NCBI RefSeq assembly: GCF_965224175.1
Contig: NZ_OZ245041.1
Coordinates: forward strand, 310,001 to 374,000
Direction: 5' to 3'
DNA: 64,000 bases
Origin: Kordia sp965224175
GTDB lineage: Bacteria; Bacteroidota; Bacteroidia; Flavobacteriales; Flavobacteriaceae
Of the stretch, positions 57,375 through 64,000 are shown piece by piece (within the stretch, counting starts at the first letter, position 1; each line of letters begins with the position of its first letter). A model generated the notes under the pieces. The model did not search any database. It was not told where the DNA came from and saw only the letters and a program-made list of their open reading frames with translations. Position numbers and translations under genes: made by a program.

Positions 57375-58143
57375 TTTCCGCTTCTTTTATAAGTGAATCA
57401 ATCATTGCCAATTTTGCTTCTAAATATCTTGTATACGCTGTTCGCATTTCGCTAGGAGATAAATCATCAGATGCATGTTCTAACCAATCTTCAGGAATGG
57501 TATTGATGATTTCTGAGATTTTTTCTTTGGTAATCAGTTTTTTAAATTCTACAGCAACTTCTTGTAATTGTGTTGCTTGTGCTAATAATACATGATCTTT
57601 AATTAACGGAAACGTACGTGTCAAATGATTTTCCCAAGTTGCCCAATTGTGATGAAAGTAAAAGCTTGCTCCATTATCAATGACCCATAATTCATTATTC
57701 CAATGCAGTAAGTTTGTGTTTTTTACAGTTCTGTCAATATTGCTAATGATACTATCTAACAAAACTACTTTTGAAGCTGTGACCGCATCTACCGTAGTGA
57801 CTAAAGGATCGAATGTAATGGCACTTGATAAAAAATGCAGTCCTAAATTTAATCCGACACTGAATTTGAGCAAATCTTGAATTTCCTCGTCAGGTTCGGT
57901 TTTACTAAACGAATCATCTAAATTCATAAAGACTAATTCAGGAATTTTTAAGCCAATGGTTCGCGCTAATTCGCCACCAATCAATTCAGAAATCAACGCT
58001 TTTTTACCTTGTCCTGCGCCTCTAAATTTTAGTACGTACAAAAAATCGTCATCTGCTTTTACGATAGCAGGAAGCGATCCGCCTTCGCGAAGCGGTTTTA
58101 TGTATTGAACCACATTTACGGTTCTAATATCAAGTGTATTCAT
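57364..58143 (-). CDS. HipA-like kinase
   Basis: 259 residues, shorter than classical HipA. The ATP Lys is probably Lys39 (YVLKF), with the GGSLPAIVKA and RGAGQGKKALISELI segments. The kinase core has NIDRTVKNTN with catalytic Asp137 and the metal-binding VIDNGAS with Asp156. The N-terminal HipA subdomain is missing, and the antitoxin HipB is not adjacent; the partner is DUF3037 downstream, overlapping by 11 bp. The substrate is unknown. It may be a stand-alone regulator rather than a persistence toxin. Confidence 0.85.
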   Translation of the reverse strand: MNTLDIRTVNVVQYIKPLREGGSLPAIVKADDDFLYVLKFRGAGQGKKALISELIGGELARTIGLKIPELVFMNLDDSFSKTEPDEEIQDLLKFSVGLNLGLHFLSSAITFDPLVTTVDAVTASKVVLLDSIISNIDRTVKNTNLLHWNNELWVIDNGASFYFHHNWATWENHLTRTFPLIKDHVLLAQATQLQEVAVEFKKLITKEKISEIINTIPEDWLEHASDDLSPSEMRTAYTRYLEAKLAMIDSLIKEAENAR

Positions 58144-58210
58144 TACGGCGAAGATATAGAAAGTTTAACATTCATCGGTAATGATCGCTACTTTCTGATT
58201 CAGTTTTTTT

Positions 58211-58218
58211 TATATTTG
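58211..58218 (+). promoter_or_regulatory. -7 box TATATTTG next to the start of the 58226 gene
   Basis: TATATTTG fits TAnnTTTG and ends 7 bp before the ATG at 58226, so the transcript would be leaderless or nearly so. A -33 TTG is not clear. Confidence 0.45.
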
Positions 58219-58225
58219 ACATCTT

Positions 58226-58501
58226 ATGAAGAAAATTATTGGATATATACTTTTAGCAATTGGCGGTTTTATAGCGCTTACTTTACTTACTCAATTACCA
58301 AAAACCATAAAAGCCCTTTCTAATACTTCCGAAACATATTCTGGAGGAAATGAAACTGCGTATATAGCTGGAGCGATTACAGCGTTTGTTATGATGCTTA
58401 TTGTAGCGTTTTTAGGTATATTTTTTGGATTAAGATTGCTTAAAAAAGACAGAAAACAAACATTAACAACAAAAGAAGTTGAGGATGTTTCGAAACTGTA
58501 G
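58226..58501 (+). CDS. Small two-helix membrane protein (91 aa)
   Basis: 91 residues. Two hydrophobic helices at about 4-22 and 50-72 are separated by a Ser/Gly/Glu loop, with a Lys/Arg-rich C-terminus (LLKKDRKQTL). The first helix resembles a signal anchor. I recognise no family. It is convergent with the SMI1-type gene and divergent from the HipA-like gene, so it stands alone. Confidence 0.6.
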   Translation: MKKIIGYILLAIGGFIALTLLTQLPKTIKALSNTSETYSGGNETAYIAGAITAFVMMLIVAFLGIFFGLRLLKKDRKQTLTTKEVEDVSKL

Positions 58502-58532
58502 AAAGGTTGATTCATTTTTATCTAAATTTTAA

Positions 58533-59159
58533 TTATTTAGAAATAATTTTATTGAGCCAACTCTCATACCAATCCAAGAAATTCTTTTCTTCTTTATAGT
58601 GTGGCGGATATTCCAATTCGTCATAAATATTTATCACACGACCTCTTTGTGTACCATTCAATACGATTCCATTAAAATTGGAACAACCGGCATGACCGAT
58701 AGTTAAGATTCCTGCATACATGCTAGCTTCAATCTCATCAAATTCATCATCGGTTACATCATCACTAATAGCTTCATATGCTCTGTCCCACATATCAAAC
58801 GTAGTATTTTCAGTAAAGAAAACATCTTTTTGTAAATATCCAAGTTCAGTATTAGCCACGCAATTTATAAAAACAGATCCTAGTTTATAAATTCCATAAT
58901 CTGGACCAGCAGCAGAATTTCCTGTTATTGAATTTTTATAATGATTTCCTCCATTGCCTATTTGTGTTAAAAAGGCTCTGTAGCAAGACGGAAGTTTGAT
59001 ATTATATTTTTCTTCAAACTGTATGACTTCTTTTTCTGTTGCAGGCGTATCTATTATATACTGATGAGAACGCGCACCAAAAACGTTGTATGAAGTATCT
59101 ATTTTTTTTGCTTTGGCTAACTTTTCTTTGATTCTCTTTATCTGCTTGGTGTAATCCAT
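58533..59159 (-). CDS. SMI1/KNR4 family protein
   Basis: 208 residues. ATEKEVIQFEEKYNIKLPSCYRAFLTQIGNGG is the classical SMI1/KNR4 opening; the domain runs to the C-terminus (VLNGTQRGRVINIYDELEYPP, FLDWYESWL). In bacteria many such proteins are immunity proteins of polymorphic toxins. No toxin gene is next to it, but a 43-codon coding-like segment lies 28 bp upstream (59188-59319) and could be a remnant. A toxin-immunity role is not proven. Confidence 0.88.
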   Translation of the reverse strand: MDYTKQIKRIKEKLAKAKKIDTSYNVFGARSHQYIIDTPATEKEVIQFEEKYNIKLPSCYRAFLTQIGNGGNHYKNSITGNSAAGPDYGIYKLGSVFINCVANTELGYLQKDVFFTENTTFDMWDRAYEAISDDVTDDEFDEIEASMYAGILTIGHAGCSNFNGIVLNGTQRGRVINIYDELEYPPHYKEEKNFLDWYESWLNKIISK

Positions 59160-59187
59160 TATATACTATTCTTCTTTTAAGACTTTC

Positions 59188-59319
59188 TCAAAAATACCAA
59201 CTTTGTATACAATCTTCAAGTGAAATCATGTCTAATCTTGTATAAGAACGCAATAAGTCTAGCGTTTCAAGAAAGCTATATGTTTCACAATCTTCATCAT
59301 AAATGTTAACTTTACGCAA
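59188..59319 (-). pseudogene. Short coding-like segment without ATG, possible gene remnant
   Basis: On the minus strand a frame opens after a stop at 59347 and reads about 53 codons to TGA at 59188-59190. The translation looks like real protein: VNIYDEDCETYSFLETLD, LLRSYTRLDMISLEDC, IQSWYF. There is no ATG upstream, only a TTG at 59319. The amphipathic pattern and good codon use suggest either a small gene with a TTG start or the C-terminal remains of a lost gene in front of the SMI1-type gene. No family is recognised. Confidence 0.4.
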
Positions 59320-59373
59320 ACGAACAACAAAAGAAAAATAATCTGTTTATTTTTATACCTTAAAACTAAATTC

Positions 59374-62016
59374 GTGCCTACAAAAACGCTAAAAACCTTT
59401 ATCCTTTTTCTATTATTTTTTAGTTTAACAGATGTTGTAATGTCTCAAGATCTAATGTACAAAACGGTAGAAGGAATCTTGATCAATGAATCGACAAATC
59501 GTCCATTAGAATGGAAAACTATAACACTGTCAAATTCACAAGTGAAAGTCGAAATACGAATGAGTGATGATGGTAAGTTTTCTGCAATCATGCCTTTTAA
59601 GTCATTAGATGAAGAAATTATGATTTCTTTTGAAGGATATCATTTAGAAACGACCGTAATAAAAATAGATGATTTTGACGCTAGTATTACATTACTTCCA
59701 AAAGATAAAAAGCTTGATAAGCTGATTGTAAAAGGATTTAGAATTGATACTAAAACAAACGAATTTTTGCTAAACGATTCAGCTAAAGGAATCATCATTG
59801 ACCAAGCTACCAATATACCTATCGCCAATGCAGAAGTTAGCGTGCGTCAACCGAATTTGAATGTAATGGCGCGAACCAATGATAAAGGAGTTTTTTATGT
59901 AGTAGTTCCTATGTCGTCTTCAGCAAATAACGTAACAATATCAAAAGAAGGATATTATGAAGTTGGTTACCTTGATAGTATTAATTCCGACAATAGAAAT
60001 CCTATAATTACATTAGTTCCCAAAACAAACGAACTCGATGCGGTAATTATCAACGGAATTACGATCAATCAAAGACTGAAAGAAACAACAGAATCGGTAA
60101 CAATTGTTCCACAAAGTGAAATTAATAGTGAAAATACGGTACAATTAGCACCAATATTAAACAGAGTTCCTGGAGTATTTATGCAGAGTGGTTCGCTCAA
60201 TACGAATAGAATTACCATCAGAGGAATTGGCGCACGAAGTCCATTTTCTACAGCAAATATTCGTGCGTATTACGTAGATATTCCGCTAACAGATGGAAAT
60301 GGAGAATCGGCAATTGAAGATTTAGAATTAGCAGCGATCTCACGTATGGAAATTCACAAAGGACCTTCTTCTAGTAGTTATGGTGTTGGACTAGGAGGAA
60401 CAATTTTATTATACCCTGAATTTGCTCAATTTAACACAACAAACGCTAATTTATATACGACTGTCGGTAGTTTTGGATTATTTAGAACAGTTGCCAAAGT
60501 ATCGCATGGAGGCGAAAAAGCAAATGTAAATGTAATTTACAGTAACACACATTCAGACGGTTACCGTGATAACAATTCTTTAGACAAAGCTACAGCGACG
60601 ATTACATCCAATTGGTTTGTAGATGATAAAAATGAATTGACTTTCATAGGAAATTATACAAGTCTAAAAGCATTCATTCCAAGTTCATTGAATAGAGAAG
60701 ATTTTGACAATTCTCCCAGAAATGCGGCAACTTTTTGGAAAAATGCCCGCGGATTTGAAGATTTCAAAAAAACACTTTTCGGAATCAACTGGAGCCATAC
60801 TTACAACGAAACTTATACACAGAAAACGAGCGTATTTACAAGTTTTAATAACAATTACGAACCAAGACCTTTCAATATTTTAGAAGAAAAAGCAACCACT
60901 TTTGGTATGCGCACACGTTTGTTAGCAACCAAAGACTTTGAAAATTCATCTTTAAAATGGTCTGTTGGTGGCGAATTGTTTTTTGATGATTACAACGCGA
61001 AACAATTTGATAATCTCTACCAAGATTTCCCTGACGGAACAGGAAGTGTTGCGGGCGATATTTTATCGAATATTGATGAAAACAGAAACTACTTTAATTT
61101 ATTTGCAGAAGCAATTTACACTCTAAAAAAATTATCAATTAGTTTTGGATTACATGTAAATCAGACAAAATATACTGTTGAAAATCAGTTAAATAATTCA
61201 TCTGAAGAAGATTTTACTTTTGATGCTATAGTTTCGCCAAAATTAGGTTTAAACTATGAAGTTTCAAGCAATTTCAATGTATTTGGAAGTATTGCTCATG
61301 GTTTTTCTACACCAACAACCGAAGAAACTTTATTGCCAGATGGTGTTTTTAATCCTGAGATAAAAGCGGAACGTGGTTGGAATTTTGAAATTGGTTCTCG
61401 ATTCCACACTACAGATAGAAAATTATCAGGTTCAGTATCTATATATACAATGGCAGTAAGTGACTTGTTAGTCAATAGAAGAACGGCAACCGATCAAAAT
61501 ATCACCTTAAATGCTGGGAAAACTTCGCATAAAGGAATCGAAGCAGCACTAGGTTACGAGCTGATCAATAATCGTAACTTTTCAATGAATTCATACATAA
61601 ACGCAAGCATTAATGATTTCACATTCAAAGAATTTATGGAAACAAATGCAAACTTTTCTGGTAATGACCTTACGGGAGTTCCAAAATCTGTTGTAAATTT
61701 AGGAATCGCAATGACAAGCCGAAAAGGGTTTTATGGACGATTAGATTTTCAAGCAGTTGGAGAAATGCCTGCGAATGATGAAAACACAGTGTATAGTGAT
61801 GCTTTTGAATTGTTAAATGGTAAACTAGGCTATCAAAATTCTATTGGAAATCAATTTACATATGACTTTTCTATTGGTGTCAACAACATATTTGATACCA
61901 AGTATGCATCACAATTACAAGTAAATGCATTTGGAAACGACACCAATGCGCGTTATTTTTATCCAGGACTTCCGTTTAATGTATATGGCGGCGTTCAGTT
62001 AAATTATCAATTATAA
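59374..62016 (+). CDS. TonB-dependent receptor, possibly for PQQ uptake
   Basis: 880 residues from a GTG start that gives a good signal peptide (MPTKTLKTFILFLLFF, ending VVMSQ). Two carboxypeptidase-regulatory-like domains follow at about 30-110 and 135-215. Then come the plug (ESVTIVPQSEI, LAPILNRVPGVFMQSG, RITIRGIG, GPSSSSYG) and a barrel of about 560 residues ending in NYQL. It lies 20 bp before a gene for a PQQ-type dehydrogenase, so the pair is likely one operon. Substrate is inferred: PQQ, by analogy with the known E. coli receptor PqqU (YncD), or a sugar. Confidence 0.88.
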   Translation: MPTKTLKTFILFLLFFSLTDVVMSQDLMYKTVEGILINESTNRPLEWKTITLSNSQVKVEIRMSDDGKFSAIMPFKSLDEEIMISFEGYHLETTVIKIDDFDASITLLPKDKKLDKLIVKGFRIDTKTNEFLLNDSAKGIIIDQATNIPIANAEVSVRQPNLNVMARTNDKGVFYVVVPMSSSANNVTISKEGYYEVGYLDSINSDNRNPIITLVPKTNELDAVIINGITINQRLKETTESVTIVPQSEINSENTVQLAPILNRVPGVFMQSGSLNTNRITIRGIGARSPFSTANIRAYYVDIPLTDGNGESAIEDLELAAISRMEIHKGPSSSSYGVGLGGTILLYPEFAQFNTTNANLYTTVGSFGLFRTVAKVSHGGEKANVNVIYSNTHSDGYRDNNSLDKATATITSNWFVDDKNELTFIGNYTSLKAFIPSSLNREDFDNSPRNAATFWKNARGFEDFKKTLFGINWSHTYNETYTQKTSVFTSFNNNYEPRPFNILEEKATTFGMRTRLLATKDFENSSLKWSVGGELFFDDYNAKQFDNLYQDFPDGTGSVAGDILSNIDENRNYFNLFAEAIYTLKKLSISFGLHVNQTKYTVENQLNNSSEEDFTFDAIVSPKLGLNYEVSSNFNVFGSIAHGFSTPTTEETLLPDGVFNPEIKAERGWNFEIGSRFHTTDRKLSGSVSIYTMAVSDLLVNRRTATDQNITLNAGKTSHKGIEAALGYELINNRNFSMNSYINASINDFTFKEFMETNANFSGNDLTGVPKSVVNLGIAMTSRKGFYGRLDFQAVGEMPANDENTVYSDAFELLNGKLGYQNSIGNQFTYDFSIGVNNIFDTKYASQLQVNAFGNDTNARYFYPGLPFNVYGGVQLNYQL

Positions 62017-62036
62017 AATACAATAACCAACATATT

Positions 62037-63689
62037 ATGAAACCATCTATAAGTTTCCTCATCTTAGTTACGTTGCTTTTTATCTCTTGTGGAGAAAAAC
62101 AAAAAGAAGTCGCAAAAGTAGAAACAGAATTACCTGTTACGTTAACTGCCGTAAAAACTACAGAAGAAATTACAAAAGATCAAGAGCAATACAAAGCAGC
62201 ATTAGTTGTGGATGGCATAGATGTTCCTTGGGGAATGACTTGGTTACCAGATGAAAGTATGTTGGTAACAGATCGTTCAGGAACTTTATATCATGTAAAA
62301 GACGGAAAAAAAACGGCTATAAAAAATGTACCTGAAGTATTTGCGCGTAATCAAGGTGGTTTGTTAGATGTTATGATTCATCCAAAATATAAGGACAATG
62401 GTTGGATTTACATTACATATTCTATTGTAGATAAAAAAGAAAAAGGAAGTCATACTGCATTGATAAGAGCAAAATTAAAAGATAATGCTTTGACTTCTAT
62501 TGAAAAATTATATCAAGGAAGTCCAAATGTAAAAACAGCGCATCACTTTGGTTCTCGTATTGCATTTGATGCGGATGGATATGTGTATTTTACAATTGGC
62601 GATCGAGGAAAACGTGATGTAAACCCGCAAGATATCACGAAAGATGGAGGAAAAGTATATCGTTTGCATGATGATGGACGTATTCCAGCAGATAATCCAT
62701 TTGTAGGACAGAAAAATGTAAAAGAAGCGATTTACTCATACGGACATAGAAATCCGCAAGGAATGGCTGTAAATCCACGTACAGGACAAATCTGGGTTCA
62801 CGAACATGGACCACGCGGCGGCGATGAAATCAATCCTGTAACAAAGAAAGTAAATTATGGTTGGCCAGTAATTACCTATGGAATTAATTATAGTGGAACC
62901 ACAATCACAGAAGAAACTGCTCGTGAAGGCATGGAACAACCTTTATACTATTGGGTTCCGTCAATTGCGCCAAGCGGAATGGCTTTTGTAACAAGTGATG
63001 TATATCCTGAATTAAAAGGACATTTATTAGTAGGTTCTTTAAAATTTCAATATTTGGAATTATTAACGCTTACGCGAGATGAAAAAGTAGCTAAGCGCGA
63101 AAAATTACTCAACAAAATTGGTCGTGTGCGCTCAGTACGTCAAGGTCCTGATGGTTATATTTATGTTGGAGTTGATGGAAAAGGTGTCTTTAAAATGGTA
63201 AAAAATTCATCAAGTAGCAGTACGCAAAATTCTGGAACAGCAAGTGCGGAAAGTGAAGAAACTCCAACAACTACCGAGAATACTGAAGAAACAACTACTG
63301 AAACTACAGAGTCAAAATCAGCTTTCATGCAGCTTGCATCTGCTGATGCGAAAAAAGTAGAAGAAAGTTTAAAACGAGGAAAAGCAGTATATAATAATGT
63401 TTGTGCACAATGTCATTTACCAAACGGAAAAGGTGTTCCAAGCGCATTTCCACCATTGGCTGGTTCTGATTGGTTGTCAGGTAAAGTTGTAGAAAGTATA
63501 CGTTCTGTTAAATTTGGATTGAAAGGAGAAATTACAGTAAACGGAAAGAAATACAACGGAGTTATGCTTCCGTTAGGATTGACAAACAAACAAGTAGCAG
63601 ATGTAATGAATTATACTTCTAGTTCTTGGGGAAATACTACCAAAAACTTTTACACTGCCAAAGAAGTTGCGAAAGTAAGAAAAGAATAA
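62037..63689 (+). CDS. PQQ-dependent sugar dehydrogenase fused to cytochrome c
   Basis: 550 residues. An SPII lipobox (LFISCG) near residue 19. The soluble GDH/sorbosone-dehydrogenase beta-propeller is at about 55-385: GLLDVMIHPKYKDNGWIYITYS, HHFGSRIAFD, GHRNPQGMA, HEHGPRGGDEINP, YGWPVITYGINYSG. A Thr/Glu/Ser-rich linker of about 45 residues leads to a class I cytochrome c domain with CAQCH (Cys456, Cys459, His460) and a probable Met ligand (GVMLPLG). Electrons from sugar oxidation can pass directly from PQQ to the heme and on to the respiratory chain. No pqq synthesis gene is visible. Confidence 0.9.
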   Translation: MKPSISFLILVTLLFISCGEKQKEVAKVETELPVTLTAVKTTEEITKDQEQYKAALVVDGIDVPWGMTWLPDESMLVTDRSGTLYHVKDGKKTAIKNVPEVFARNQGGLLDVMIHPKYKDNGWIYITYSIVDKKEKGSHTALIRAKLKDNALTSIEKLYQGSPNVKTAHHFGSRIAFDADGYVYFTIGDRGKRDVNPQDITKDGGKVYRLHDDGRIPADNPFVGQKNVKEAIYSYGHRNPQGMAVNPRTGQIWVHEHGPRGGDEINPVTKKVNYGWPVITYGINYSGTTITEETAREGMEQPLYYWVPSIAPSGMAFVTSDVYPELKGHLLVGSLKFQYLELLTLTRDEKVAKREKLLNKIGRVRSVRQGPDGYIYVGVDGKGVFKMVKNSSSSSTQNSGTASAESEETPTTTENTEETTTETTESKSAFMQLASADAKKVEESLKRGKAVYNNVCAQCHLPNGKGVPSAFPPLAGSDWLSGKVVESIRSVKFGLKGEITVNGKKYNGVMLPLGLTNKQVADVMNYTSSSWGNTTKNFYTAKEVAKVRKE

Positions 63690-63873
63690 ATATGACTCTT
63701 ATTCAACTATTTTCAGAGCAAAATAAAACATTTTTACAATATCAACTTCTGTCGAGGTAAAAAAGTAATACACTAATTACTCAGCCTAGAGTAGCAGACT
63801 AATTATTATTTAAAATACATATACATAATACACTGAAATTATACTATTTTGGTGTATTATTTGTTTATAGCTT

Positions 63874-64000
63874 ATGATGAAGAATATTTTTACCTTTTTT
63901 ATATGTTGTGTTGCTTATGTTGGATTTGCACAACAAACAACACTTGTCGATTTTAAAACAGCAACTGTAGACATTGTAATTCGTCCAGAAATCAAACAAG
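63874..64000 (+). CDS. Start of an exported protein, possibly an M1 aminopeptidase
   Basis: The ATG at 63874 (or the next at 63877) begins a signal peptide: MKNIFTFFICCVAYVGFAQQ. Only 42 codons are visible before the window ends. The mature start TTLVDFKTATVDIVIRPEI resembles the N-terminal beta domain opening of secreted M1 aminopeptidases of Flavobacteria, but the fragment is too short to be sure. Confidence 0.5.
   Translation, partial: MMKNIFTFFICCVAYVGFAQQTTLVDFKTATVDIVIRPEIKQ

Overview
The window looks like a chromosomal stretch of a low-GC marine Bacteroidota, family Flavobacteriaceae. The genus cannot be fixed from sequence alone; Kordia or a close relative is plausible. The evidence is Bacteroidota-type promoters (TTG, about 19-21 bp, TAnnTTTG), no visible Shine-Dalgarno sites, SusC-like carboxypeptidase-regulatory domains, a type IX secretion C-terminal tag, SPII lipoproteins, and a GG-leader peptide of the type common in this family. 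I see no tRNA, rRNA, insertion sequence, prophage or CRISPR array. The only classical RNA gene is the small SRP RNA at 15910-16003.

Layout. 1-7 kb: a lipoprotein fragment, three tandem paralogs combining an N-terminal Cys4 region, one membrane helix and a carboxypeptidase-regulatory-like domain, a small unknown protein, and a four-gene operon (duplicated unknown protein, membrane protein, NarX/LuxR-type two-component pair). 7-14.5 kb: a compact mannan-utilisation cluster (aldose 1-epimerase; GH26 mannanase, Na+/solute symporter, GH130 phosphorylase and cellobiose 2-epimerase in one tightly coupled operon; divergent AraC regulator) without SusC/SusD. 14.7-22.2 kb: glutaminyl cyclase, SRP RNA, SDR, DinB, DUF2199, small membrane proteins, LytTR membrane regulator, CPBP protease. 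22.2-29.3 kb: FSA-type transaldolase with a long, possibly structured leader, GH3 glucosidase, thioredoxin-like lipoprotein, ABC-F ATPase. 29.3-33.5 kb: a second LuxR/TPR-kinase operon with two unknown proteins, then a short Cys-rich double-glycine peptide gene. 33.7-43.7 kb: pheT, a LytTR system divergent from an outer-membrane beta-barrel protein, a TlpA-like lipoprotein. 44-54 kb: T9SS-exported endonuclease I, DUF2911/TPR protein, recG, small stress and unknown genes, an XRE-membrane-NTF2 fusion. 54-64 kb: M20 peptidase, HipA-like kinase with DUF3037, an SMI1/KNR4 protein with a small upstream ORF remnant, and a TonB receptor in an operon with a PQQ-type sugar dehydrogenase fused to cytochrome c.

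The most interesting signals are: the unlisted 50-residue GG-leader Cys4 peptide at 33386-33538; the TonB receptor/PQQ-dehydrogenase operon, which suggests PQQ scavenging; the triplicated Cys4-membrane-carboxypeptidase-regulatory genes with a 21-bp phased direct repeat upstream; a family of degenerate repeats (core AGCGAAGCGATCTAA) that sits mostly at the 3' ends of genes; and the transaldolase leader.

Three dispersed intergenic repeat families occur: the AGCGAAGCG family (five copies), a palindromic GGCAATCTGTTTCT family (two copies) and a TTCTCGATACAATTTTTCTAC-type family (two copies). Functional names rest on my recognition of motifs in the translations; no database search was run.
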